Counted from the first letter of the stretch, positions 43,822 to 53,475 are shown. The stretch is DNA of 64,000 bases from Spongiactinospora rosea (GCF_003315795.1 NZ_QMEY01000023.1:1-64000), one strand, 5' to 3'. A program made the numbers and translations. Notes: generated by a model from the sequence alone, not told the origin.

Positions 43822-45045
43822 GTGGCCGTCACGCCATCCTCCGTTTCCATGACCACCTCACCCGCACCGTCAACGCCGAGCCTCGACGCGCTCGACGCCG
43901 ACCCGGCCTTCGCGCTGCACCGCGGCGGCAAGCTGGAGGTCCGCTCCTCCGTGCCGGTCCGCGACGCCGACGACCTCTCGCTCGCGTACACGCCGGGCGT
44001 CGCCAGGGTCTGCTCCGCGATCGCCGACACCCCCGCGCTGGCCGCCGACTACACCTGGGTCTCCCGGGTGGTCGCCGTCGTGTCCGACGGCACCGCGGTG
44101 CTCGGGCTGGGCGACATCGGCCCGGCCGCCGCCATGCCGGTGATGGAGGGCAAGGCGCTGCTGTTCAAGGAGTTCGCCGGGGTCGACGCGGTGCCGATCT
44201 GCCTCGACTGCACGGGCGTGGAGGAGCTGGTCGAGACCGTCGCACGGCTCGCGCCGTCCTTCGGCGGGATCAACCTTGAGGACATCAGCGCCCCCCGCTG
44301 CTTCGAGGTCGAGGACCGGCTGCGCGAGCGGCTGGACATCCCGGTCTTCCACGACGACCAGCACGGCACCGCCATCGTCGTGCTCGCCGCCCTCCAGAAC
44401 GCCGCCCGCCTCACCGGGCGCTCGCTCGGCGACCTGCGCGCGGTCGTGGCCGGGGCCGGCGCGTCCGGGGTCGCGGTCACCCGCATCCTGCTCAACGCGG
44501 GCATCGGCGACATCGCGGTCGCCGACTCCAAGGGCCTGATCCACGAGGGCCGCGCCGGGCTCAACTCGGTCAAGACCGCGCTGGCCGCCGACACCAACCG
44601 CGCGGGCCTGCGCGGCACGACCGAAGACGCCCTGGCCGGGGCCGACGTCTTCATCGGCCTGTCCGGCTCGACGGTCGCCGAGCAGTCCATCGCGACCATG
44701 GCGGCCGACTCCATCGTCTTCGCGCTCTCCAACCCGACGCCCGAGGTCCACCCGGACGCCGCCCGCCGGCACGCCCGCGTCGTCGCCACCGGCCGCTCCG
44801 ACTTCCCCAACCAGATCAACAACGTGCTGGCCTTCCCCGGCGTCTTCCGCGGCGCGCTCGACGTCCGGGCCGGCACCATCACCGAGAACATGAAGGTGGC
44901 CGCGGCCGACGCCCTGGCCGCCGTCGTCGGCGACGCCCTGTCCGCCGACTACGTCATCCCCAGCCCCTTCGACAAGCGCGTCGCCCCGGCCGTCACCGCC
45001 GCCGTGGCAACCCAGGCCCGCCACGACGGCGTCGCCCGAGCCTGA
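43822..45045 (+). CDS. NAD(P)-dependent malic enzyme (short bacterial type)
   Basis: The product is 407 residues from GTG 43822 (ATG 43849 is an alternative). Motifs include LSLAYTPGVARVCSAI, FAGVDAVPICLD, the metal site NLEDISAPRCFEVE, FHDDQHGTAIVVLAAL and the Rossmann turn VVAGAGASGVAV. It decarboxylates malate to pyruvate and supplies NAD(P)H. The phosphotransacetylase-like C-terminal extension of larger forms is absent. Single gene. Confidence 0.93.
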   Translation: MAVTPSSVSMTTSPAPSTPSLDALDADPAFALHRGGKLEVRSSVPVRDADDLSLAYTPGVARVCSAIADTPALAADYTWVSRVVAVVSDGTAVLGLGDIGPAAAMPVMEGKALLFKEFAGVDAVPICLDCTGVEELVETVARLAPSFGGINLEDISAPRCFEVEDRLRERLDIPVFHDDQHGTAIVVLAALQNAARLTGRSLGDLRAVVAGAGASGVAVTRILLNAGIGDIAVADSKGLIHEGRAGLNSVKTALAADTNRAGLRGTTEDALAGADVFIGLSGSTVAEQSIATMAADSIVFALSNPTPEVHPDAARRHARVVATGRSDFPNQINNVLAFPGVFRGALDVRAGTITENMKVAAADALAAVVGDALSADYVIPSPFDKRVAPAVTAAVATQARHDGVARA

Positions 45046-45059
45046 CCCGCCCCCCAACC

Positions 45060-45850
45060 CGGTAGAAGCCGTACCCCGGCGAGCCGGCCTGTCCGTCTTC
45101 TTCGCGTAGTCCTCTTGGGCATCCGCGTACACGAGACCGAACGGCGAGCGGCCCAGGCAGGCCGTATCGCCGCGTGCCGCGAAGCACCACCGGTACTTCG
45201 CGGCACAGGCGTCAACACTCCACCACTTCGGCACCTGGGCGGCCACCCCTCCGAACGGCCCGGCACGGCCCGGGGGCGATCCGGTAGCCGGCGTACTCCA
45301 GCGGGCCAGGCAGTCCGTATCGCACATGGCGCAGCACATGCCACGGATGTATCGGGGCGAAGCGTCGACACTCCACCGCCCCGGCACCCGGGCGGCCACC
45401 CTTTCGAGCGGTCCGGCGCGGCCCGGTAGAAGACGTACTGCGGTGAGCCGGCCTGTTCGTCTCTTTCGTGTGGTCGTCGTGGTCTCCGCGTGCGTGAGGC
45501 CGGGCGGCGACCGAACGCGGCTCGGGGTGAGCCGGTTGCAGACGTACTCCGGTGGGCCGGGCAGGCGCAGTGCCGCCAGTGTTTCGCGGCGAAGCGTCGG
45601 TGATCCGCCGCCCCCGCACCGAGGCGGCGATTCCTCCGAGCGGTCCGGCGTGGCGGCGGCGAGCACGCAGGGCCTTCGCCGCCGAGGTTCCGCGGCTTGT
45701 GCGAGGCCGAGCGGGTCGGCGAAGCACGCCGCCCGCACCGGCATGGCATACCGCATGCCGGAGGCGTGGCCGTCCACCCTGCACCGCTCAGCCCGGGCCC
45801 ACGGTCTCGCCGGTCGTGCGCCTGGGGTCTGGGGCGGCGGAGGCCGGTGG
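45060..45850. repeat. Degenerate tandem repeats of unknown function
   Basis: Three to four diverged copies of one unit are arranged in tandem, starting near 45060, 45270, 45421 and 45650. Shared blocks are CGGTAGAAGxCGTACT with (T/C)GAGCCGGCCTGT, GGGCCAGGCAG(T/G)CCGTATCG, GGCGAAGCGTCG(A/G)(C/T)(A/G)C and CGAGCGGTCCGGCG(C/T)GGC. All reading frames are partly open on the minus strand, with repeated peptide patterns, but none has a good start or family match. The whole 45046-46121 gap has no recognised gene. It may be decayed duplicated genes or a structured RNA element. Confidence 0.65.
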
Positions 45851-46121
45851 TCGGATGGGGCGGATTCGCATGATCCTGGCCGATCCCCCACGATGTGGCT
45901 CCACCTCGGACGATCAACGATCGTTTACTTGTTTCACCTTGATTTCAGGGAACGCGGCCAACTTGATGACTCTCCGTGCTATATTCAAAGCAATCCGTTA
46001 CTTTGACGGCCTCGGAGTATGACGAGGCGGATCGTCAGTCGGCGTTGACCTCACCTGCCCATGGTGTAAGCGGCTTGCCCGTGGGCAGTACAGGCCAACG
46101 GCCATGGCCGGAAGGAGACCC

Positions 46122-47480
46122 ATGGAGCGTGAGCCCAACCGCGTTCTACAGCGGCTCATCGCCGAGTCCGGGTTCTCCCATAAGGGCCTGGCCCGCCACC
46201 TCAACGACCTGGGTACGGCCCGCGGTCTCGCCGGGCTGAAGTACGACCATAGTTCAGTGCTGCGATGGCTCGGGGGGCAGCGCCCGCGTGACCCGGTTCC
46301 CGGTCTGCTGGCGGAGATCTTCGCCGCGCGGCTCGGCCGTGCAATGACCTCGGAGGATCTCGGCATGCCCGCTGTGTGCACCTCCCTTGACCTTGGGCAG
46401 GAGTTTTCCCTTAGTTGGCGGGAGGGTGTGGCGACCGTGACGGCACTCTGGCGGGCGGATGTGGAGAGGCGGAGGTTCCTCGTCGAGTCGACCTTCGCCG
46501 TCGGGGCCGGTTCGGCGGGCGCGCTGCGCTGGCTGACCGTCCCGGCGGAGGGCCGCCCGACGGGCATGGGCGGCCGGGCCGTGGGCGCGGCCGACATCGC
46601 CTCGGTCCGCGAGGTGACCCGGGCGTTCGGCGAGCTGGACAACCGGTTCGGCGGCGGCCGGGTGCGCGCCGCCGTGGTCAAGTACCTCGACAGCGCGGTG
46701 ACGCCGCTGCTCAAGGAGGGCTCATACGGCGAGGCCACCGGCCGGGAGCTGGCCTCCGCCGTCGCCGAGCTGACCCGCCTGGCCGGCTGGATGGCCTACG
46801 ACCTCGAACAGCACGGCCTGGCCCAGCGCTACCTCATCCAGGCGCTGCGGCTGGCCCGCGACGCCGAGGACCACGGCCTCGGCGGCGAGATCCTCGCCGG
46901 GCTCGGCCACCAGGCCGTCTACATCGGCCGCCCCGGCCACGCGCTCGACCTCGCCAGGGCCGCCCAGCTCGCCGCCCGCCGCGCCGGCCTCGGCACGCTG
47001 CTCGCCGAGGCCCATGTGCTGGAGGCCCACGCGCACGCCCTGCTCGGCGACCGCGCCGCCTGCGGCGGCAGTCTCAACAACGCCGAGCAGGCGTTCGGCC
47101 GCCGTTCCCCGGGCGCCGAGCCCGAATGGCTGGCCTACTTCGACGAGGCCTACCTCGCGGCCAAGTTCGCGCACTGCTTCCGCGAGCTGGGCGACGGCCC
47201 GCAGACGGTCCGCCACGCCCGCCGTTCACTGGAGATGGACGACCGCTACGTCAGGGGCAAGATGTTCAACCTCTCGCTGCTGTCGGCCGGCCTGGTCGAC
47301 TGCGGCGACGTCGAGCAGGCGTGCGCCGTCGCGCAGAACGCCCTCGACCTGGCCGACGGCCTCACCTCCACGCGCACCCGCACCTACATGTCCGACGTCC
47401 GCAGACGCCTGACCCCCTACGCCGACACCCCGGCCGTCAAGTCATTCACCGCCCGCACCAACGAGCTGGCCGCGGTCTAG
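46122..47480 (+). CDS. NsdA-like regulator with an N-terminal HTH and TPR-type repeats
   Basis: The protein is 452 residues from the ATG giving MEREPNRVLQRLIAESGFSH, with AAGGAG upstream. The N-terminal ~70 residues resemble an XRE-like helix-turn-helix (GLARHLNDLG, VLRWLGGQRPRDP). The remainder is helical repeats like TPRs (e.g. YLIQALRLARDAEDHGL, HALDLARAAQLAARRAG). Related NsdA/TPR regulators in Streptomyces control development and antibiotic output. Target genes are unknown. Upstream is a long repeat-bearing spacer. Confidence 0.8.
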   Translation: MEREPNRVLQRLIAESGFSHKGLARHLNDLGTARGLAGLKYDHSSVLRWLGGQRPRDPVPGLLAEIFAARLGRAMTSEDLGMPAVCTSLDLGQEFSLSWREGVATVTALWRADVERRRFLVESTFAVGAGSAGALRWLTVPAEGRPTGMGGRAVGAADIASVREVTRAFGELDNRFGGGRVRAAVVKYLDSAVTPLLKEGSYGEATGRELASAVAELTRLAGWMAYDLEQHGLAQRYLIQALRLARDAEDHGLGGEILAGLGHQAVYIGRPGHALDLARAAQLAARRAGLGTLLAEAHVLEAHAHALLGDRAACGGSLNNAEQAFGRRSPGAEPEWLAYFDEAYLAAKFAHCFRELGDGPQTVRHARRSLEMDDRYVRGKMFNLSLLSAGLVDCGDVEQACAVAQNALDLADGLTSTRTRTYMSDVRRRLTPYADTPAVKSFTARTNELAAV

Positions 47481-47492
47481 TCGCCCCCGCCG

Positions 47493-48140
47493 TCATGGGT
47501 GCAGATGGTCGCCGCTCATCACGTCCTGGCTGTGCGCGACCAGCGCCGGATAGTCGGCGGCGATACCGCCCAGCAGCGCCTCCACCGCGTGCTGCACGTC
47601 GTCCGCGGTGATCGGCGCGTGCCCGAACAGTACCCGGTAGTGCACGAGTGATCCGAGCATGTCCAGGGCCAGGTCCCGGTCGATGTCGCCGCGCAGGTCG
47701 CCGCGGGCCTGCGCGTTGTCGAGCATCCGCGCCACCGCCGCGCGCGGTGGGTCGAACAGGGTCCGCATGAAGGCGTCCCGCAGCTCCGGTACCGCCGAGC
47801 AGTCCGCGAACAGCGGCGCGAGCACCCCCGGCGGAATGCGGCGGAAGGCCGCCACGAAGACGTTGATCCCCTCGTTGAGGTCGCACAGCGTGCAGCCGGT
47901 GTCGGGGGCCTCCGCCCCGCCGAGCCGGGAGGCGAGCGCGTCGAGCACCAGGTGCTGGCGGGTGCGCCAGCGGCGGTAGATCGCCGGTTTGGTGGTGTCG
48001 GCCCGCCTGGCGACCTCTTCGAGGGTCAGCCGGCCGTACCCGATGTCGTCCAGCACGGCGAGGGTGGCCCGCAGCACGGAGGCGTCGATGTGCGGGTCGC
48101 GGGGCCGCCCGGCGCGCGCCGACGCAGGATCTGACTTCAC
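47493..48140 (-). CDS. TetR-family transcriptional repressor
   Basis: This 215-residue protein has an N-terminal TetR HTH (about 15-65; ATLAVLDDIGYGRLTLEEVA, ADTTKPAIYRRWRTRQHLV) and a variable ligand domain with a CTLCDL Cys pair. Divergent from the MFS exporter gene, separated by 64 nt that carry an inverted repeat. This is the usual layout of a local efflux repressor. Confidence 0.92.
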   Translation of the reverse strand: MKSDPASARAGRPRDPHIDASVLRATLAVLDDIGYGRLTLEEVARRADTTKPAIYRRWRTRQHLVLDALASRLGGAEAPDTGCTLCDLNEGINVFVAAFRRIPPGVLAPLFADCSAVPELRDAFMRTLFDPPRAAVARMLDNAQARGDLRGDIDRDLALDMLGSLVHYRVLFGHAPITADDVQHAVEALLGGIAADYPALVAHSQDVMSGDHLHP

Positions 48141-48162
48141 GTCGCACCATCCTATGTATATA

Positions 48163-48183
48163 TTACGTTCCGACTCGTAACGT
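48163..48183. promoter_or_regulatory. Candidate TetR operator between the tetR-type and MFS genes
   Basis: The sequence TTACGTTCCGACTCGTAACG, with T following, holds overlapping inverted repeats: TTACG/CGTAA (48163-48167, 48176-48180) and ACGTT/AACGT (48165-48169, 48179-48183). It lies in the 64-nt space between the two divergent starts, where a repressor would block both promoters. A TATGTATATATTA stretch next to it is a possible -10 region. Confidence 0.65.
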
Positions 48184-48204
48184 TATGGAAGGCATGTGGC
48201 TTCG

Positions 48205-49731
48205 ATGACCACGACAGAACGTGACGGCGGCACGCTCCCCGGCGACCCGTCGCCGCGGGCGGGACGGCGGGAGTGGATCGCGCTCGCCGGGCTGGCCCTG
48301 CCCACCTTGCTCATCTCGATGGACCTGTCCGTCCTGATCCTCGCCACCCCGGCACTGAGCGCGGACCTCCAGCCGTCCGCCGCCCAGCTCCTGTGGATCA
48401 CCGACATATACGGCTTCCTGATCGCCGGGTCCCTGATCACCATGGGCACCCTCGGCGACCGGATCGGCCGCCGCAGGTTGCTGATGATCGGCGCGGCGGC
48501 GTTCGGCCTGGCCAGCATGGTCGCCGCGTTCGCACCCACGCCGGACCTGCTGATCCTGGCCCGTGCCGTCCAGGGCGTGGCCGGAGCGACGTTGATGCCC
48601 TCGACGTTGTCCCTGTTGCGCCACCTGTTCCGAGACGAGAACCAGCGCACGGTCGCGATCAGCGTGTGGGCGACGACCTTCCAGGTCGGCGTGGTCCTCG
48701 GCCCGCTGCTGGGCGGCGTGCTGCTGGAACACTTCTGGTGGGGCGCGGTCTTCCTGCCCAACCTGCCGGTGATGGCCGTCCTGCTGCTGGCCGCGCCCAA
48801 GCTGCTCCCCGAGACGCGCGATCCGGCCCCTGGGAAGTTCGACCTGGTCAGCGCCGCCCTGTCGATCGTCGCCATGCTGGCCGCGATCTACGGGATCAAG
48901 CGGATCGCCGAGTCCGGCGCGGACGTCCCCGCCCTACTGGCCCTGGCCGCCGGCATCGCCGTCGGCGTGGTGTTCGTCCGGCGACAGCACGCCCTGCCCG
49001 CCCCCCTCCTTGACCTGCGGCTCTTCCGCTCGGCCGCCTTCACCACGTCGGTCACCGTGAACATCATGATCGGCACGCTGATGGCGGGCACCTTCTTCCT
49101 GCTGGCCCAGTACCTGCAACTGGTGCTCGGCATCGGGCCGTTCGAGGCGGGCCTGTGGATGCTTCCCCAGTCGGCGGTCATCATCGTCGCCTCGATGCTG
49201 GCCGCCGTCGCGGTCCGCAGGATCCGGCCCGCCTACATCGTGAGCGGCGGCCTCGCGGTGACCGCCGCGGGCCTGTTCGTCCTCGCCCAGATGGACGCCA
49301 CCTCAGGGATCCTCTTCGTGATGGCCGCCTGGGTGATCGTCGGCCTCGGCGTCGCGCCCAGCTCCACGCTGAGCGTCGACCTCATCGTCGGCTCCGCGCC
49401 GACCGAACGCGCCGGCGCCGCCTCGGCCATCTCCGAGACCGGCGGCGAACTGGGCAACGCCCTCGGCATCGCCTTGATCGGCAGCCTCGGCGTCGCGGTG
49501 TACCGCGGTGCCATGTCCGACGTCGCCGTTCCCAGCGAGGCGGCCCGCGAATCTTTGAGCGGAGCCATGGCCGCCGCCACCGAACTCCCCGCCCGCCTCG
49601 GCGCCGACCTCGTCGCCCAGGCCCAGGCCGCCTTCGCCTCCGGCCTGCAACTGGCCGCCACGGCCGGAGCCCTCGCCGCCCTCATCGGCGCGGTCGCCGC
49701 CGCCGTCCTGCTCCGCCACGTCCGCCGCTGA
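48205..49731 (+). CDS. MFS drug exporter, DHA2 (EmrB/QacA) family
   Basis: The product is 508 residues from ATG 48205 (GTG 48196 is an alternative). It has about 14 membrane segments. Family motifs: LLISMDLSVLILATPAL in helix 1 (motif D-like), GTLGDRIGRRRLLMIG (motif A) and VVLGPLLGGVLLE (motif C). It should export a toxic compound by proton antiport under control of the adjacent TetR protein. Confidence 0.93.
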   Translation: MTTTERDGGTLPGDPSPRAGRREWIALAGLALPTLLISMDLSVLILATPALSADLQPSAAQLLWITDIYGFLIAGSLITMGTLGDRIGRRRLLMIGAAAFGLASMVAAFAPTPDLLILARAVQGVAGATLMPSTLSLLRHLFRDENQRTVAISVWATTFQVGVVLGPLLGGVLLEHFWWGAVFLPNLPVMAVLLLAAPKLLPETRDPAPGKFDLVSAALSIVAMLAAIYGIKRIAESGADVPALLALAAGIAVGVVFVRRQHALPAPLLDLRLFRSAAFTTSVTVNIMIGTLMAGTFFLLAQYLQLVLGIGPFEAGLWMLPQSAVIIVASMLAAVAVRRIRPAYIVSGGLAVTAAGLFVLAQMDATSGILFVMAAWVIVGLGVAPSSTLSVDLIVGSAPTERAGAASAISETGGELGNALGIALIGSLGVAVYRGAMSDVAVPSEAARESLSGAMAAATELPARLGADLVAQAQAAFASGLQLAATAGALAALIGAVAAAVLLRHVRR

Positions 49732-49745
49732 CCTGTACGGAAAGA

Positions 49746-49771
49746 GGCCCGGCGCTCGAACGCGCCGGGCC
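49746..49771. terminator. Bidirectional terminator between the MFS gene and the protease cluster
   Basis: GGCCCGGCG and CGCCGGGCC form a perfect 9-bp stem with an 8-nt loop. It lies between two convergent genes, 14 nt after the MFS stop and 19 nt from the protease stop. Confidence 0.75.
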
Positions 49772-49790
49772 CCTTCACGTGCCGTACGAC

Positions 49791-51320
49791 CTACTTGAGC
49801 AGTTCGCCCTTGGGCCCGACGACCTTGAGCGGCAGCGCGCCCTGCGCCTGGTTGTAGATCGCGCCGGTCTCGCCGTTGAAGTACGGCGTGCTGACGTGGT
49901 CCACCCGCTGGTTGGCGTCCTGGTCGTGGAAGAGGCTGATCACACCGTTGATGTAGCCGGTGCGCGTCTTGTTGTCGTACTTCATGATCAGCGGCCCACC
50001 GTCCGCGCCACCGGTCATGCTGCACTTCAGCGCGATGTGCTCACCCACCTTGAAGGCGTTGGCCACGATCGGCTTCTTCCCGGTACGCCCGGCGCACCAC
50101 TTCGGCGTGAGCCCGGTGAACGCCTTGTTCCCATCCGGATGCCGGTCACCCGGGTACCCGAACGCGTACACCGGCTGCCCGGGAAGCTGGTTCCACGCGA
50201 GCCCCTGCCCGCCCACCACATCCGTCAGCCGCCCCAGATCCTTGGCGAGCACGACGTAGAAGGTGTCCCTGTAGTACTTCTTGGCGGTCCCGGGCTTGAG
50301 CCACCGCTGCACGTAGTAGTGCGTGACGAAGTGGTTGCCGTACTTGTCCACGGACTTGGTGCCCGGGCCCTTGTACGCGTCGTACTCGGGCTTGGTCACC
50401 GGCTCGACCACGGGCTCGCCGAACTTGCGGCCCTGGCCCTTGCCGACGCCCGCCTTGTCGTACTCCTGCTTGCCGACCTCACGCCGGTCCAGGATCGCGC
50501 CCGGGTAGTCCGGCCCGACCAGGTCATCGTCGGTCTCGGTGCCCGAGGTCCAGCAGTGCCCCAGGTTGAGGATGCACTTCTGGTAGGTCTCCTTGTCGAT
50601 CTCGACCGGCTTGACGAACTTGTCGCCCTTCCACGCCTGGTACTCCTCGAAGGTGACCTCCTTGGAGGAGCCGAGCCCGATTCCGTTGGTGACGGACACG
50701 AACGCGTAGTCGCCGTCGAAGTCCTCGAAGTTGACCAGGTCGTAGTGGGTGTACGCGGTCACGCCGACGTAGATGCCCCAGGTGGCCTTGCCCTCGTAGT
50801 AGCCGGGCACGAAGACCCACTTGTCCATGACGTCCTTGTTGCCGTCGATGTCATAGACGCAGTGCGCCGCGGTGGCCACCAGGTTGCGGTGGCGCGACTG
50901 CACGGAGGAGGCGGAGCACCAGCGGTACTCGCCCTTGGTGTTCACGAAGAAGACCTTGCCGAGCGTCCGCGGCAGGTTGATGTTCTTGATCTTCGCGGAG
51001 GTGCCCTTCTTCGACCCGGTCGGCGCCACGAGCCCGGCCTTACCGTCGTCGGGCAGGCCGTTCTGTCCGTGGGTGACCAGGTTGGGCACGTCCTTGGCGT
51101 CCCAGTCGTACTCCTTGGCCTTCTTCAGGGCCGCGCCGTTGGCGTCCAGCCAGAACTTCGCGATGGCGTACGCCTCCGGCGCGCTGGTCACCAGCTTCTC
51201 CGAGGCGGCCGTCGGGGCCGTCCGCGCGGGGGCGGGCGTCGCCATCGCGGCCGTGATCAGGCCGCTGGTCACGAGAGCGCCGGCCAGGGGGAGGGCGAGG
51301 CGCTTGGCGGGGGTGTTCAA
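49791..51320 (-). CDS. Secreted trypsin-like protease paralogue with the catalytic Ser replaced (probable pseudoprotease)
   Basis: This 509-residue protein has an N-terminal Sec signal and an N-terminal segment shared with two neighbours (AKFWLDANGAALKKA). The chymotrypsin fold has His in VATAAHCVYD and Asp in DFDGDYAFV. The nucleophile motif expected as GxSGGP is GGADGGP, so Asp440 stands in place of Ser. The codon is GAC at 50001-50003. A roughly 130-residue insert with KCILNLGHC lies before VVGGQGLAWNQ. The reading frame is otherwise intact. Protease activity is unlikely; a decoy or regulatory role is inference. Confidence 0.88.
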   Translation of the reverse strand: MNTPAKRLALPLAGALVTSGLITAAMATPAPARTAPTAASEKLVTSAPEAYAIAKFWLDANGAALKKAKEYDWDAKDVPNLVTHGQNGLPDDGKAGLVAPTGSKKGTSAKIKNINLPRTLGKVFFVNTKGEYRWCSASSVQSRHRNLVATAAHCVYDIDGNKDVMDKWVFVPGYYEGKATWGIYVGVTAYTHYDLVNFEDFDGDYAFVSVTNGIGLGSSKEVTFEEYQAWKGDKFVKPVEIDKETYQKCILNLGHCWTSGTETDDDLVGPDYPGAILDRREVGKQEYDKAGVGKGQGRKFGEPVVEPVTKPEYDAYKGPGTKSVDKYGNHFVTHYYVQRWLKPGTAKKYYRDTFYVVLAKDLGRLTDVVGGQGLAWNQLPGQPVYAFGYPGDRHPDGNKAFTGLTPKWCAGRTGKKPIVANAFKVGEHIALKCSMTGGADGGPLIMKYDNKTRTGYINGVISLFHDQDANQRVDHVSTPYFNGETGAIYNQAQGALPLKVVGPKGELLK

Positions 51321-51536
51321 GGAAGACTCCTTGCGCTGTAGCGGGCGGTATGGCGCCCCAAAGCGTCAGAAAAGGGGATGACAGGACCCTACCGAGCTGA
51401 AGCATCCGATCTTGGGTGCTTCAGGGAGATGCCGATCACTTGATACTTGATCGTGACCGCGAGTCAGTAGACCCCTTGCGACGTGCGGAAAGCCTCTCGC
51501 CGTAGTGCCGTGCGCGAGTAAAGGAGGGGAAAACGG

Positions 51537-51567
51537 CACGAGGCCCGGCTGGAAGCCGGGCCTCGTG
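51537..51567 (-). terminator. Terminator of the second protease gene
   Basis: CACGAGGCCCGGC and GCCGGGCCTCGTG form a perfect 13-bp stem with a 5-nt loop. On the minus strand it follows the stop of the 51621 gene and is followed by GTTTTCCCC. The rest of the 300-nt gap 51321-51620 holds the upstream region of the 49791 gene and no other feature. Confidence 0.85.
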
Positions 51568-51620
51568 GTGAAGCGCGATGAGTTCGGGAGGGTTAGTCCC
51601 GCGCTCTGGTGAGCCTCAGA

Positions 51621-53174
51621 CTACTTGAGGGCCTCACCGTTCGGGCCAACGATCTTGCCCGACCACTGGTTGGCGGCGTAGGCGTAGATCTGCTGGGTCT
51701 CACCGTCGAAGTACGGCGAGGTCAGGGTGTCGTAGCGGCCGTTCTTGTCCTGGTCGGACACGAGGGACGCGACACCGTTGACGTAACCGATGCGCTTGGT
51801 GTTGCTGTACTTCAGCAGCCAAGGACCACCGGAGACGCCCGGGGTCATGGCGCACTTGATCCAGATGTGCTCCTCAGCCTTGAACGCCGGGGCCTGGTAG
51901 ACCTTGCCGCTCGGCTTCTTGCTGTAGCACCACTTCATGGTGACACCGGTGTACGGCTTGTCGCCGTCCGGGTGCGCGCCCGCGGGGTAGCCGAACACGA
52001 AGACCGGCTGACCCGGCTTCTGGTTCCACGCGAAGCCCTGGCCACCAACGTTGTCGCCGAGACGGCCACGGTTGACGACGCCGCCCACGAGGTACACACG
52101 CTGGTAGTACTTCTTGACGGTGGCCGGCTTCACCCACTTCTGCACGTAGTAGTGGGTGATGATGTAGTTGCCGTTCGCGTCCTTCGACTTCTCGCCCGGG
52201 CCCTTGTACTTCAGCCACTCGGACTGCGTGACCTGCTCGACCTCAGGCTCGCCGAGCTTGTTCTTGTTGCCCTTGCCGGTCGGGCGGCTGTCGTAGTACT
52301 TCTTGGTGACTTCCACCTTCTGCAGGACAGCACCCGGGTAGTCGGGGCCGACCACGTCGTCCGGCTTGTCGTCACCCTCGGTGAAGCAGTCACCAAGGTT
52401 GAGGTTGCACTTCTCGTACTCCTCCTTGGTGATCTCCTTCTTGTCGGTCCACTTGTCCCCGACCCACTTGTCGTAGTCGGTCTTGGAGACTTCCTTGGCG
52501 CCGCCGAGGGAGATGCCGTCGTAGACGGTCACGAACGCGTAGTCGCGGTCGAAGTCCTCGAAGTTGGCGAAGTCGTAGTGGGTGTGAGCGGTCTTACCCA
52601 CGTACACGCCCCAGGTGGCCTTGCCCTGGTGGTAGCCGGGGACGAAGACCCACTTGTCGAGGACGTCGCCGTTGGTCGCGGTGTCGTAGACACAGTGAGC
52701 AGCGGTCGCGACCAGGTTGCGGTACTTGGCGTCGATCGAGGTCGCCGAGCACCAGGCCAGGCCGCCGCCGGCCGTCTGGAAGAACACCTTGCCGACGGTC
52801 TTCGGCAGGTTGATGTTCTTGACGATCTGCGGGGTGACCTTCTTGTAGCCGGTGGGCGGCACGAGGCCGGCCTTGCCGTCGTCACCAGCGGAGCCACCGA
52901 TGGTCAGCTTCGGAGCCGCGTTGGAGTCCCACTTGTACTGCTGGGCAGCCTTCAGCGTCGCGCCATTGGCGTCGAGCCAGAACTTGGCCACCGAGTACGC
53001 CTGGGTGGCGCTGGCCAGGTTGTCGCTGGCCTTCTTCGGCGCGGCGTTGGCAGTGGAGGCGCTGGCCAGACCGGCGGCCAGCAGACCAGTGGCGAGGATG
53101 GCGCCACCGGCCGGGAGGAGGATGCGCTTCAAGGTGACTCCTTGCGCTGTCGTGGAACGCTTCTTGCGTCCCAT
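51621..53174 (-). CDS. Secreted trypsin-like serine protease with an extra ~130-residue segment
   Basis: This 517-residue protein has a signal peptide ending near ASANAA. The triad is complete: His in VATAAHCVYD, Asp in DFDRDYAFV, Ser in TPGVSGGPW. Like its neighbours it carries an insert with KCNLNLGDC and GPDYPGAVL before VGGQGFAWNQ. Two further Cys flank the active site (KWCYSK, IKCAM). The family resembles glutamyl endopeptidase/V8-like extracellular proteases, but specificity is not known. Confidence 0.9.
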   Translation of the reverse strand: MGRKKRSTTAQGVTLKRILLPAGGAILATGLLAAGLASASTANAAPKKASDNLASATQAYSVAKFWLDANGATLKAAQQYKWDSNAAPKLTIGGSAGDDGKAGLVPPTGYKKVTPQIVKNINLPKTVGKVFFQTAGGGLAWCSATSIDAKYRNLVATAAHCVYDTATNGDVLDKWVFVPGYHQGKATWGVYVGKTAHTHYDFANFEDFDRDYAFVTVYDGISLGGAKEVSKTDYDKWVGDKWTDKKEITKEEYEKCNLNLGDCFTEGDDKPDDVVGPDYPGAVLQKVEVTKKYYDSRPTGKGNKNKLGEPEVEQVTQSEWLKYKGPGEKSKDANGNYIITHYYVQKWVKPATVKKYYQRVYLVGGVVNRGRLGDNVGGQGFAWNQKPGQPVFVFGYPAGAHPDGDKPYTGVTMKWCYSKKPSGKVYQAPAFKAEEHIWIKCAMTPGVSGGPWLLKYSNTKRIGYVNGVASLVSDQDKNGRYDTLTSPYFDGETQQIYAYAANQWSGKIVGPNGEALK

Positions 53175-53475
53175 GCGTCAGTAAAGGGATAGCCAGGAAC
53201 ATACAGTGCTGATCTTGAACGCGGGTAGCCGTTTGGGGGGAAAGATCGGCACATGGCGGGGCGTGACCTTTTCGTGATGTTTATGCGTGCGAAGCGTGCA
53301 GGGCGGCACTTCCGCAGGCCGGAGTCGTTTCCGCAGATCACCATAAGGTTGGTGTTAGTGTGACCAAAGTGGATCGCGTGCCCCGATACGGTGCGTAACC
53401 GGACTACTGTGACGCAGATCACATATCAAAAATGGCACCGATTCGGCGCGGCTTACGTCTAACGCCCCCAAACGG

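Noticed and set aside
45060..45850. Possible repetitive-protein gene on the minus strand
   Set aside because: Recurring patterns appear in more than one frame, no ribosome-binding site or start stands out, and frames break between units. Kept as a repeat only.
43870..45891. Long open frame (673 codons) on the minus strand opposite the malic enzyme gene
   Set aside because: It is antisense to a clearly conserved enzyme and rich in Gly/Arg/Asp-type shadow composition, with no domain. GC-rich codon bias creates such frames.
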